Positions 33,138 to 43,944 of a DNA stretch of 64,000 bases are shown piece after piece (position 1 is the stretch's first letter; every line of letters starts with the position of its first letter). The notes beneath the pieces are model-generated. The model was not told where the DNA came from. It saw only the letters and a list, made by a program, of their open reading frames with translations, and did not search any database. The position numbers and the translations under genes were made by a program. Source of the DNA: Phragmites australis (Eukaryota > Streptophyta > Magnoliopsida > Poales > Poaceae); the NCBI RefSeq assembly GCF_958298935.1, contig NC_084927.1:38568501-38632500 (forward strand), in the 5' to 3' direction.

Positions 33138-35512
33138 TAGACTTTGAACTATGAGAAATCAACCTCAAAGAGGAAGCACTTTTTAGGTATGTTTTTCCCC
33201 CACTTTTGAAAATTGATGAAGAAGAATCACCTTCAGTATTATCCATTCTAGCTTTCTTAGGAGATCTCTCATTAAGATCAGCAGAAGAATTATGTTTAGG
33301 TCTATCTTCATTAGTAGGAATAACCACGGGGGCAAGAATCACAATATTAGAATCAGGTAACTCTCTTTCAAACAAAAAAAATCATAAAATAAGTACCCAT
33401 TTTGCATGGCCAAACACCCTCAACAGATGTAGTCACTTTTGCAACATCCCTACAACCAATTTTCACCCTGACATATTCTTGTTTGTATATATTGCTTTTG
33501 TCAATTTCAAGAGTCAATCCCACTAGAGAACCCACATAAGCAAGAACAGGTTTAGAGCGACTCTCATGTGGTATGCATCTAACTCTAAACCAAGCATATT
33601 GCAGAGAACCCTTAGTCCCCACTGTAGGATTCCATTTGGACACTCTGATCTCAGCTTGTGCCCTTCTTATCCCCATAGTTGTGAAATGAGCCTATTCCTC
33701 AATCTTGCAGGCATTTGGGAAACACATGCTAAATTGGTGCTCAGACCATTGTTTTGCATGACATCTCCAAGCAGCACAAAAAATATCCTGAAACTCCTGC
33801 TCAATTTGATGTGCAGTAACATGCCCTTAACAACAATTATCATGGCCAGACTCGCTCTCTCCTTCACCGCACTAGCATTAGGAACATTCTCCATGAAGAA
33901 AAATGTCTGGCCTTCACTCTGGGCACCACACATGGGCACCAAAAATTCCCACAAATTCTTCTCGGAACATAAACGAGACCCATGCCCATCTCTCCCGCAT
34001 CTAACACATCTAATCGCAGAAGGGCATTCCCCAACACGATGATTAAATGATCCACATCCGTAACGCGCACCAACCTCAAAATTTGTACCAGCATCGCGCC
34101 CAGAAAAGGAGATGGGACGAGTGTACCTAGTAGATCCTTTTGCATTCCTGGTTTAAGGGGTTCACGTGCGCGAGAGGTGGCCTCACCTTCCAATTCTCCT
34201 CCTAGTACTCCTCCGTACCAGGAATGCGCTCCTGTCTCGTTTCCTCTCTATGATCCTAACAACCCCAGTTGGATCCAACCGTCGCCGCAACTGCCTAAGG
34301 ATCAAGAGACTGAGATGAAGGATCTTGAAAATCATGTGCACGAGGATCAGGTCTAGTCCCACTAGCGCCTGGACTATCCGGGTTCTGGGGCAAAAATCTG
34401 TCTCTTTTGTCAGATTAAATCTTTATCATTTCTGATGCTGGGCATGTAAGACTTAATGTAATATGTGATGATCTATGTGTGGTGTGCTTGTTGTTGAAAT
34501 TTAAATTTGTAAAAACTTAAGTTGTTTGTGTGAGATCTTCATGATATTCTATGGTGTAATGTTTGTTTCTCTCTTTCTTTATGTGATATGTTATGTTATA
34601 CGTATCACGTTTATCATGTTCACTCAAACTCTTTGCACTCCACGAATTCTATGATATATGGGGAGCTCTCACAAAAATTCTTTTAAATATGTGCATTTGA
34701 TGTCAAAATCAAATTACAATCAATGCACACGTTTACAGGGAGCTCACAATATATCTTAGAATTTAAAATCTTTAATTCAATTATCTTTTATAAGCTTTAA
34801 TCGTGTTGTCATCAATCACTAAAATAGGGAGATTAAAAGTGCATCTACGCCCCATAAGTGGGTTTTGGATAATTGATGATAAACGAGTAAGGGACTAATG
34901 AGTTAAATGAGAATATAAACATGTATTAGTCCCATTGAAGATGTTAAAAGGCGTTGGCGTCCCTTAAAAAGAAAACAAAAGTGGCATATAGTTACTCAAT
35001 AGATTTAAATTCATTTTATCTTTTAATTTGAGTATATGTTTGTCGTGCTATCAAGAGGGATGCATTTAGATTGACTTGAAGATGTCTCAGTGCTCAAAGT
35101 ACTCATTTAGACCAAAGATAAGAGACACAAATCACCTCACGAACACCGGAAAGTTCTAAGTCTTTGTCGGTACCCGTATGTTCTGGTTGACCCGGATACT
35201 CCGGGTTGCCGGAGTCCCTGAGTTTAGCTCCGGTAGGGGGTGCTCGGTTTTGGTTGTTAAGCCAACCTGGATGCTCCGGATTGCCGGAGTCTCCGAACTT
35301 TGCTTCGAGCAGAAGTGCTCGGTTAAGATCTAAATGTCTTACCCGGATATTCTGGTTCTGGTGTTTCATCCGAACCCTCTGAATTGAGTTCCGGCCAAGG
35401 ATTCTCGATTATGCGTTCAAGTGCCAACCCGAAGATTCCGGGTTGAACCCAGAGAATCTGAGTTAGACCAGAAAAGCATGTAATGACTAGTTTTTGGAGA
35501 AGGGTATAAATA

Positions 35513-36069
35513 TGAAGGGTTGCGGGTAGGCTACACTAGCACAAAATAAATTTTCTCTACCGCATTCAACCAGGAAGCCATGCGAGTAGGGGATCATGAA
35601 TCGTTACCACTTGACGAGCAGTGCAGCGGAAGAAGAGTTGGAGCAGACCAATCCAACGTCGTGCGCGTCAAGTAGTCGATCGTCAACCTTGTCCCGAGCA
35701 CGTCCCGAGCACCTTCCGAGTACTCGCGGGTACGTCCCGAGTACTCCCGAGCAGATCAGCACCGCAATAGTAGCAGCGCCTCCACGGTATCCACACGTAC
35801 AAGGATGAAATCGCCGTGCGTCGGTGTGCTAGCACCGCGCGCCCGGCTAGGGTTTCGAAGGGAGTTCGGGAATAGGAGGCGGCTAGGGTTTCTGAAGAAC
35901 ACAATGCGCCTTGGCCCCTGCCTATTCTTATATAGAGCACGCTAATGGGCCTTTAATCAACATTAAAGCCCATTATGACTCTAAACCCTAATGGTCCTTT
36001 AATCAACATTAAAGCCCATTAGCAGATCCAATCCGCAAACTCGATCGCCTCTAGGGCATATTACCAACA
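35513..36069 (-). repeat. 3' LTR of the copia element (557 bp)
   Basis: On the minus strand it starts TGTTGGTAATATGCCC and ends CAACCCTTCA. It carries an extra 11 bp copy of CGTCCCGAGCA relative to the other LTR. A TATA-like TATATAAGAAT (minus strand) lies near 35925. A direct repeat of about 32 bp built on CCTTTAATCAACATTAAAG occurs twice near the left edge of the transcribed region. Confidence 0.95.
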
Positions 36070-36084
36070 ATCTCCCACTTGCAC
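36070..36084 (-). other. Polypurine tract of the copia element
   Basis: GCAAGTGGGAGAT on the minus strand directly abuts the 3' LTR, the standard copia plus-strand primer. Confidence 0.85.
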
Positions 36085-36983
36085 TAGAGTCAGCACAAGT
36101 TTTATATTCCATCCCCTTAAGTGTGTGACCCGTTAGGTTCATGTGTAAACGGCCGCTATCCGGAAACCCTTTTCCGAATTGCAAGTCAATAGCGGTACCT
36201 AGCAGGACATATTGACTCCCGAATGCACACAAAGATCATATCGGCTGAACCTTGATATACTCATGCACCAATCCCTTTACCACACGATACCAGTCAAGCT
36301 CAAGGCGAGATTCGTGCCACCCTTGTGATAGCTCGACCATTCACTCGATCAAGTAGTAGATTCACCATGATTAACTCTTTAATCACATTGGCATGGCCAT
36401 GCACTTTCCAATCCAACTACCTCGAGGGGCCCAGAGATATCTCTCCCGTTATTTAGGAGGGGTAAATTCCATCTTGATCACTCACATCCCACGACATGTT
36501 TCATAACATACCCGAAAGCAACCTTTATAACTACCCAGTTACGGAATAGCGTTTGGAAGCCCCTAAGTGTGTTACTACATATTCTGGAATCAATGATGAT
36601 CTCAGGTCAAAGGATTCTGTAGGTACACCATTTGAGATAACAACTGATGGCACATTAAAAATAACAATCCTAGCAGTATCTCAGGGTGGGTCTATCCAAC
36701 ATCATGTTCTCTAACATGTGTTCACATTACTGATTTGATATCTCCATATCTATGATCCGTGAAACATGATCATCATTCAGTCAAATGTGCTAATCTATAA
36801 ATCATTATTGTCCCACACAATGATATGAGATTAGGGACTATTTAGAATAACATCATAAAAACAAAGAGTTTCACAAACAAGTCACATACTTGCTGATCAA
36901 TGTAAATGATAATTATTCATGGAACCAGATAACAATTATCCAAAAGTACATTAGCATAGACAGAACACATTCTCTCACATGCA
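36085..36983 (-). other. 3' internal non-coding region of the copia element
   Basis: The stretch between the gag-pol stop and the polypurine tract holds no long open frame. Such a 0.9 kb spacer is normal for some plant copia lineages. Confidence 0.7.
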
Positions 36984-39900
36984 CTAGAGTCTATCCCGCA
37001 AGTATCTAATATCCATAGAGCTCAAGTGTGCCTCATGCTTGGGCTGTGGGAGAGGCTTCGTCAACGGATCAGCAATATTCGAATCCGTGTGCACCTTGCA
37101 TATCTTTACATCACCTCTATCAATAATCTCTCGAATGAGGTGATAGCGCCGAAGTATGTGCTTGGACTTCTGATGCGACCTAGGCTCCTTGGCTTGTGCA
37201 ATGGCACCACTATTGTCACAATAGAGGTCCATTGGACTGGACGCACTAGGGACCACACCCAACTCAGAAACAAATTTTCTGATCCAAACAGCCTCTTTTG
37301 CAGCTTCCGAAGCTGCGATATACTCGGCCTCCGTTGTGGAATCAGCAACCGTTTCTTGCTTGGAACTCTTCCAACTCACCGCACCTCCATTGAGGCAGAA
37401 CACAAAACCAGACTGCGATCTCGAGTCGTCCTTGTCGGTTTGGAAGCTAGCATTGGTGTAACCATTTACAACGAGCTCCTCCTCACCTCCATAGACTAGG
37501 AACATATCCTTAGTTCTTCTCATGTACTTGAGGATACTCTTTACTATAGCCCAGTGACATTCACCTGGGTTCGATTGATATCTGCTCGTAACACTTAGAG
37601 CATAGGAGATATCTGGGCGTGTACAAAACATAGCATACATGATGGACCCGATAGCAGAAGCATACGGGATCGCACTCATCCTCTCGAGCTCATCAGATGT
37701 CTTAGGACATTGATTCTTGCTGAGAGTGATGCCATGTGACATTGGCAAGAAACCTTTCTTGGAATCTTGCATATTGAACCGATTCAATACCTTGTCAATG
37801 TACGTGCTCTGGCTTAATCCGATTAGTCTTTTCGACCTATCTCTATAGATCTTTATGCCCAATATGTATGCTGCCTCTCCTAAATCTTTCATTGAAAAAC
37901 TCTTTTGCAATGAAGATTTGACAGCATCGAGCATTGAAATATTATTTCCGATCAATAATATGTCATCCACATATAAGACCAGAAACACAAGTGCGCTCCC
38001 ACTAGTCCTTTTGTAAACACAAGGCTCTTCTTCATTCTTGATGAAACCAAACCCTTTGATCACTTCATCAAAACGAATATTCCAACTCCGAGAAGCTTGC
38101 TTTAGTCCATAGATGGACTTTTGCAGCTTGCAAATCTTCCCAGCATTTTTCGGATTGACAAAACCTTCAGGCTGTGTCATGTACACATCCTCACTTAGGT
38201 TTCCATTAAGGAAAGCAGTTTTGACATCCATTTGCCATATCTCATAGTCGAAATATGCTGCAATTGCTAGGAGAATCCGAATAGACTTTAGCATTGCGAC
38301 GGGCGAAAACGTTTCATCATAATCAACACCTTGAATTTGCCTGAAACCTTTCGCCACCAATCGTGCCTTATAGATGTGAACATTTCCATCAACGTCTATC
38401 TTTTTCTTAAAAACCCATTTACACTCGATAGTTTTCACACCATCAGGTGGATCGACCAAGTTCCAAACTTGGTTTTCTCTCATGGATTCTAACTCGGATC
38501 TCATGGCTCCAAGCCATTTTTCGGAGTCTGGTCCCACCATTGCTTCCGAGTAAGTCTTAGGTTCATCATTGTCCAACAATAATATGTCGCGCTGCCCCCT
38601 GGTTAGGAACATAAACCGCTCGGGTGCACGACTGAACCTTTCCGACCGACGTGGGGCTGGTGTCTCGACAACAGGTTCTGCAACATCTTGCATACCGAGT
38701 TGTGGTTCAATAGGAGCTGAAACACTTTCAAGTGGTTCCCGAATTTCTTCGAGTTGCACCGTGCTCCCACTAACTCTCTTCGCGAGAAACTCTTTCTCAA
38801 GAAAGACACCATTCCGGGCGACAAACACTTTGCCTTCTTCCCGGTTATAGAAATAATATCCTTTGGTTTCCCTAGGATACCCCACAAAGAAGCATTTATC
38901 AGATTTGGGAGTGAGCTTATCAGACGACAAACGTTTTACATAAGCCTCACAACCCCATATCTTAAGGAAAGACAATCCGGGATGCTTCCCGGTCCATATC
39001 TCATATGGTGTCCTCTCTACAGCCTTAGATGGAACCCTGTTTAACGTGAAAGCAGCAGTTTCTAGAGCGTATCCCCAGAAGGACAATGGAAGATCAGATT
39101 GGCTCATCATCGACCGGACCATGTCTAACAAGGTTCGGTTCCTCCGCTCGGACACCCTATTCCATTGTGGCGTACCCGGTGGAGTCAATTGTGGAACGAT
39201 TCCACATTGCCTTAGATGATCACCAAATTCATGGCTCAAATATTCACCTCCACGATCTGATCGCAGAAATTTAATTGTCTTGCCTATATGATTTTGTACT
39301 TCATTCTGGAACTCCTTGAACTTTTCAAAGGATTCAGACTTGTGCCTCATTAGGTAGATGTAACCATATCTACTAAAGTCATCGGTGAAAGTAATGAAAT
39401 ATTGAAAACCACCTCTAGCTGTAGAACTCATCGGTCCACATACATCTGTATGTACTAGGGCCAATAATTCATTTGTCCTCACACTTCGACCAGTGAAAGG
39501 CGTCTTAGTCATCTTGCCAAGTAAACAAGACTCGCATGTATCAAATGATTCGAAATCAAATGAATGTAGAAGACCATCTTTATGGAGCTTCTGCATACGC
39601 TTCTCATTTATATGACCTAATCGACAATGCCAAACAAAAGTGGGATTCAAATCATTAAGCCGAGGCTTCTTTGTATCAATGTTATAGATAGTTATATCCT
39701 CAAGATCCAATATATATAATCCATTTACTAATGGACAATTACCATAGAGCATACCATTCAAAAATATCGAACAACACTTGTTCTTTATTATGAATTCATA
39801 ACCATCTTCTTCCAAACATGAAGAAGAGATAATGTTTTTGCCCAAGGCAGGAATATAATAACAATTATTTAATTCCAAAACTAATCCTGAGGGTAGCGAT

Positions 39901-40946
39901 AAGGAGTAAACGCCAACGGCCAACGCAGCAACTTTTGCACCATTACCGACGCGAGCATCCAATTCGCCTCTTGCACACTTTCTAGTCCTTTTCAGTCCCT
40001 GCAACGATTTGCAAGTATGAATCATTGATCCGGTATCAAATACCCATGAATCATCAGGACGAGTAGCAAGATTAATTTCAATAACATTTATACCTGAAGA
40101 GGAAGTCTTACTTCCCTTCTTCTTTTTGAGTTCTTCCAAGTACAATTTGCAGTTCCTCCGCCAATGACCAGTCTTATGGCAGTGGTGGCAAGTGTCAGAA
40201 GCGGCAGGGCTAGCCTTGGGCTTTCCAACAGGTTTAGGCTTAGAACTCGAGATCTCATCCGAAGTTTTAGCCTTGTCCTTGCGCTTTCTCTTCTTGCTAT
40301 CCTTTTGAACCATCATCACATGACTAGAGCTCTTCTTAATGCTTTCCTCAGCAGTTTTTAGCATCCCATGCAATTCAGCCATGCTTTTCTCCATGCTGTT
40401 CATATGAAAGTTCAAAATGAACGGCTCGAAGCTCGCAGGGAGCGACTGAAGAATTACATCCGTAGCCAACTCAGGGCTAAGGGGAAAACCAAGTTTTTCC
40501 AGGCTTTCAATGTAACCAATCATTTTGATCACATGAGGACTGACTGGACTGCCTTCTGTTAACCTGCACGCAAACAAGGACTTTGAGGTGTTGTACCTCT
40601 CGGCCCGAGCTTGGTTCTCAAACATGCCTCGGAGTCCCACAATCATATCATGGGCATCCCTGTTCTCATATTGCTTCTGAAGCTCAGAGGACATACAGGC
40701 AAGCATGAGGCAGCTAACATCCAGTGAATCGTTGGTGTGCTTCTCATAAGCCCTCCGATCCGCGGCAGGAGCATTATCAGCTGGTTCATCAGGATAGGGG
40801 ACCTCTAGAACATATTCCTTTTTCTCTTGTTTGAGAACAATTCTCAAATTTCTATACCAATCAATAAAGTTTGTTCCAGAAAGCTTCTCTTTTTCAAGAA
40901 TCGATCGCAAATTAAAACTGGAAGTGTTACTAGCGGCCGGTGCCAT
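36984..40946 (-). CDS. Copia gag-pol polyprotein (gag, protease, integrase, RT, RNase H)
   Basis: One uninterrupted frame of 1320 residues. Order: gag (about 1-240), CCHC knuckle CHHCHKTGHWRRNC, aspartic protease DTGS, integrase zinc-binding part (HCRLGH and CESC), integrase core with Asp residues in VHTDVCGP and SDRGGEY, reverse transcriptase with YVDDILL, and RNase H. This is the normal Ty1/copia order with integrase before RT. Two residues look off: the RNase H block reads GYTNASF where the family has GYTDASF (residue 1165, codon 37454-37452), replacing the first catalytic Asp; and the integrase motif reads NRVSERRNRT where NGVSERRNRT is usual. The frame is complete but probably not fully competent. 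Confidence 0.95.
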   Translation of the reverse strand: MAPAASNTSSFNLRSILEKEKLSGTNFIDWYRNLRIVLKQEKKEYVLEVPYPDEPADNAPAADRRAYEKHTNDSLDVSCLMLACMSSELQKQYENRDAHDMIVGLRGMFENQARAERYNTSKSLFACRLTEGSPVSPHVIKMIGYIESLEKLGFPLSPELATDVILQSLPASFEPFILNFHMNSMEKSMAELHGMLKTAEESIKKSSSHVMMVQKDSKKRKRKDKAKTSDEISSSKPKPVGKPKASPAASDTCHHCHKTGHWRRNCKLYLEELKKKKGSKTSSSGINVIEINLATRPDDSWVFDTGSMIHTCKSLQGLKRTRKCARGELDARVGNGAKVAALAVGVYSLSLPSGLVLELNNCYYIPALGKNIISSSCLEEDGYEFIIKNKCCSIFLNGMLYGNCPLVNGLYILDLEDITIYNIDTKKPRLNDLNPTFVWHCRLGHINEKRMQKLHKDGLLHSFDFESFDTCESCLLGKMTKTPFTGRSVRTNELLALVHTDVCGPMSSTARGGFQYFITFTDDFSRYGYIYLMRHKSESFEKFKEFQNEVQNHIGKTIKFLRSDRGGEYLSHEFGDHLRQCGIVPQLTPPGTPQWNRVSERRNRTLLDMVRSMMSQSDLPLSFWGYALETAAFTLNRVPSKAVERTPYEIWTGKHPGLSFLKIWGCEAYVKRLSSDKLTPKSDKCFFVGYPRETKGYYFYNREEGKVFVARNGVFLEKEFLAKRVSGSTVQLEEIREPLESVSAPIEPQLGMQDVAEPVVETPAPRRSERFSRAPERFMFLTRGQRDILLLDNDEPKTYSEAMVGPDSEKWLGAMRSELESMRENQVWNLVDPPDGVKTIECKWVFKKKIDVDGNVHIYKARLVAKGFRQIQGVDYDETFSPVAMLKSIRILLAIAAYFDYEIWQMDVKTAFLNGNLSEDVYMTQPEGFVNPKNAGKICKLQKSIYGLKQASRSWNIRFDEVIKGFGFIKNEEEPCVYKRTSGSALVFLVLYVDDILLIGNNISMLDAVKSSLQKSFSMKDLGEAAYILGIKIYRDRSKRLIGLSQSTYIDKVLNRFNMQDSKKGFLPMSHGITLSKNQCPKTSDELERMSAIPYASAIGSIMYAMFCTRPDISYALSVTSRYQSNPGECHWAIVKSILKYMRRTKDMFLVYGGEEELVVNGYTNASFQTDKDDSRSQSGFVFCLNGGAVSWKSSKQETVADSTTEAEYIAASEAAKEAVWIRKFVSELGVVPSASSPMDLYCDNSGAIAQAKEPRSHQKSKHILRRYHLIREIIDRGDVKICKVHTDSNIADPLTKPLPQPKHEAHLSSMDIRYLRDRL

Positions 40947-42298
40947 GATCTACAACAGAAAATGCAGGTTCAGCACTATGCCTATGTGAATCTTCTATTA
41001 AACAATTTAACAAAAGATACTCCACTATATGTGTTTTCCCTATAACAACATATAGAGGATCAAGATCCATATTCAACTAAGTTCTAGTGAGCTTTGGCAT
41101 CACTGCTAGAAACTTAGTGACATAGGTAAGCAACGCCTTGCTAATCACATCCATATGTGACTCTTGTTTGTTGGGTGGCATCGAATACCCCGGCGCCCAA
41201 CACCATGCCCCAAAGCCCAAAACCGTTTTGATAGCTTTATTAAGTAAACCAATACTATGCGTGTGGATGTCCGACATCCACTCTAACTGGTTAAGATAAA
41301 TGATGGCACCCTGCTTTGGCAGACCTACCACACAATGATCAAAACCTTTGTAGGTGCAGCTATTGGAAGGGCATCAATTACTCTTGATTTTTCTGAGGGA
41401 AACTACTCAATCATGAAAATCATATCCATCACATATAAAACATGAAAGAATAGTATGACAGGAACATAAAAACATCACAGGCAATCATATTAACTGTGAC
41501 ATAGTATGGCCCCTTCACATGGTGATCTCCATCGCCACGGTTCCTGTCCTCCGGGTCATCATGCTTCAAATCTCCATGATCTTGTTCTAGTCTATTACAC
41601 CTAATAGCACTAGATAAATTACATGAGAAGAAGCATCACAAGTCGACACGCAGGCCGTTATACAATAACATGACAGCCTTGGGCTGCAATTAACCATGAC
41701 TCGCAGGCCATGAAAAATTACACATATGCATCACATATCACAAGGCCATACCAGTCACAACATTCTCTGCAAAAACGAGTTAAGCGTAGAATCGAATTCT
41801 AATGTTGTGATGGGATCATGTTATTACAACAATCTATGCGTGTACACGACGGCGGTCCGATCGATCGATCGCATCTATGAAATCGCTATGAAAATATCAT
41901 CGGATCGATCGTATCGAGCCAATTCCGAGTCATTCATAATGCCTCAATTTCCATTAGATCAATCCCATTGATCATCGCGTGAGGTTTTTCCAGAAACGAT
42001 GACAGCACACACGACCTCGATTTGCTGTTCTCCCGACCATGTCGCGATGCACGCAGTTAGCCCCGATGGTGATTCCAGCCGGTAGGGGCAAGTCGCACGC
42101 AAAAACAGGTGAGAGATCGAGCTAATCTTTTTGGCTATGTGGTTTCATCGACTGGCATCTCATCCGATCTCTAATTCACCTAACCAACCGTGCATTGATC
42201 AATCCATCATATGAACTGATCAAAAACAATAGATCTAATCTATTTCTATCACATATCTTCTATATGTGACTGATCCAGATCGAAAACTACGCAGGATG
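40947..42298 (-). other. 5' leader of the copia element
   Basis: This is 1.35 kb of non-coding sequence between the primer binding site and gag. Short open frames here have no family match. It would contain the packaging signal, which I cannot recognise by eye. Confidence 0.7.
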
Positions 42299-42310
42299 GC
42301 TCTGATACCA
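42299..42310 (-). other. Primer binding site (initiator tRNA-Met)
   Basis: TGGTATCAGAGC on the minus strand, one base inside the 5' LTR, is the standard copia minus-strand primer site. Confidence 0.95.
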
Positions 42311-42311
42311 C

Positions 42312-42857
42312 TAAAGGGTTGCGGGTAGGCTACGCTAGCACAAAATAAATTTTCTCTACCGCATTCAACCAGGAAGCCATGCGAGTAGGGAATCATGAAT
42401 CGTTACCACTTGACGAGCAGTGCAGCGGAAGAAGAGTTGGAGCAGACCAATCCAACGTCGTGCGCGTCAAGTAGTCGATCGTCAACCTCGTCCCGAGCAC
42501 CTTCCGAGTACTCGCGGGTACGTCCCGAGTACTCCCGAGCAGATCAGCACCGCAATAGTAGCAGCGCCTCCACGGTATCCACACGTACAAGGATGAAATC
42601 GCCGTGCGTCGGTGTGCTAGCACCGCGCGCCCGGCTAGGGTTTCGAAGGGAGTTCGGGAATAGGAGGCGGCTAGGGTTTCTGAAGAACACAATGCGCCTT
42701 GACCCCTGCCTATTCTTATATAGAGCACGCTAATGGGCCTTTAATCAACATTAAAGCCCATTATAACTCTAAACTCTAATGGTCCTTTAATCAACATTAA
42801 AGCCCATTAGCAGATCCAATCCGTAAACTCGATCGCCTCTAGGGCATATTACCAACA
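42312..42857 (-). repeat. 5' LTR of the copia element (546 bp)
   Basis: It starts TGTTGGTAATATGCCC on the minus strand and ends CAACCCTTTA, where the last dinucleotide TA replaces the CA seen in the other LTR. A TATA box TATATAAG lies at 42722-42715 on the minus strand and would drive the element's transcript. Confidence 0.95.
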
Positions 42858-43648
42858 AAATACCCCTGCACCCTTTCCTTTCTTTTCCTGCTGAACTACC
42901 TTGAAACAAAAGAATTCATAGCCCTTCAATAGCTCTCCCCACTCCTCTAGTGCTTTAATTCTTGCAAGGATTTGAGAGTTGGGTGTGAGAGCAAGACATT
43001 GAGTGCAAGTGAGCCAAATTTAAATCTTGAGCACTTGAATTCATCATCAAGCTATCAATTCGTGTTCATTACTCTTGGAGCTTAGAACTCCTAGACGGCT
43101 AGGCATCACCCAGAGAGCACCTAAGCTTGTAGAGTGCCCTGAAAGTTTGTGAAGGTCATCCTCACCTCCGCAAAGGAAGAGGAACACTTGAGTAAGCCCA
43201 AGCTCAATCTTTGTGGTTGCTTGCTGAGGAATAGTGTTGAAAGAGACCCATCAGTTTGTGAGCACAAACACGCATGCGTAGGATCGTTGGATCCAAACTT
43301 CAGAAAACAAATTCGTCTCTTTTGCTTTCTCGAGTTCATACTTGTTCTAGTTGGTATTTTGGACGATTTGCCCCGATCTACATGTTTGTGAGTTTGTGGC
43401 TGTAGGTATTTGGTTGAAAAGCCTGTAGAAAATCTTTGGAACCTGTGATTACATTTAGAATCAACTAAACTTGCTTAGTTGTTCTTAGTTTTCAATTTCG
43501 TGTTCCAGCCGGACTATCCGGTTGAGCTCGGAACTTTCAGAACCCGGAAGTTCTAGATTGAACCTGGAGTATCCGGATTCTGTTAATCCGCTGTGAAGTT
43601 TTACTTTTTTTAGGAAACACCTATTCACCCCCTTAGGCGACACATTCA

Positions 43649-43944
43649 ATCCGACGTGTGGAACACTTAACTCCTTCTGGAATGCTCCGGCGTGCACAAC
43701 TTCATATCGCCGGACCATTTGGCGTGTACAAAACACCTGAGAAAACACCCCGGCATATGCAACTGCCTCAATGCCGAACTATCCAGCATGTACATTTTTC
43801 CTAAGACTTCTCCAATTCAATCAACTTCTTCATGTATGACATCCATAAGACCTACTAAGGCATATACTTGACAAACATGTTAGTCCCATTGACTATATTG
43901 TTATTAATCAATAAAATCGCATACATGCCCTAAAAGAACCATGT
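43649..43944. other. Unassigned transposon-like spacer
   Basis: No gene is present. Some phrases (CCGG-rich ATCCGG repeats, GTTAGTCCCATTGA) resemble the SIRE-like LTR upstream (34922-34937 has ATTAGTCCCATTGAAG), so it may be part of that element or a relative. Confidence 0.4.

Larger units (their letters stand above)
32860..34193 (-). pseudogene. LINE ORF1 remnant (DUF4283-like, zinc knuckle)
   Basis: A CX2CX4HX4C knuckle (CVRCGRDGHGSRLC) is readable near 34000, with frame changes on each side. Downstream segments (33676-33368 and 33375-32860) are the RNA-binding-type and low-complexity acidic parts. A Gly/Pro-encoding homopolymer at 33121-33137 lies inside this region. Confidence 0.7.
28628..34350 (-). 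mobile_element. L1-type LINE retrotransposon, degenerate
   Basis: On the minus strand the order is ORF1 with DUF4283-like and CCHC segments (about 34190-32860), endonuclease start (MKGYFWNCRG at 32119), reverse transcriptase (30926-30459) and the C-terminal LINE region (KWWWRLEQGNGMWQEI, 29962-29747), ending in a poly(A) tail that appears as a T run at 28628-28640. Multiple stops and frame changes interrupt both ORFs, so it cannot be active. The 5' boundary with the adjoining LTR element near 34350 is approximate, and I found no target duplication. Confidence 0.85.
35513..42857 (-). mobile_element. Full-length Ty1/copia retrotransposon, young
   Basis: The 7345 bp element has two LTRs (35513-36069 and 42312-42857), a primer binding site complementary to initiator tRNA-Met (42299-42310), a polypurine tract (36070-36084), one long gag-pol frame, and a perfect 5 bp target duplication AAATA (35508-35512 and 42858-42862). 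LTRs differ by eight transitions, no transversions, and one 11 bp tandem duplication, about 1.5 percent. It runs opposite to the SIRE-like LTR it landed in. Confidence 0.96.
34351..43648 (+). mobile_element. SIRE/Maximus-like copia element, 3' end and 3' LTR, split by a nested insertion
   Basis: The plus strand carries the hallmark 3' end of this lineage: TTGTCATCAAT, then a polypurine tract (ATAGGGAGAT) directly before the LTR start at 34834, where TAAAAGTGCATCTACGCCCC resembles the usual TGAAAGTGCATCTAGGCCCC. The LTR ends near 43648 after CACCTATTCACCCCCTTAGG and GCGACA. About 480 bp of internal 3' non-coding sequence precedes it; the rest of the element is missing. Removing the nested copia element (35513-42857) joins an LTR of about 1.5 kb with a TATA box at the junction. 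Confidence 0.75.
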
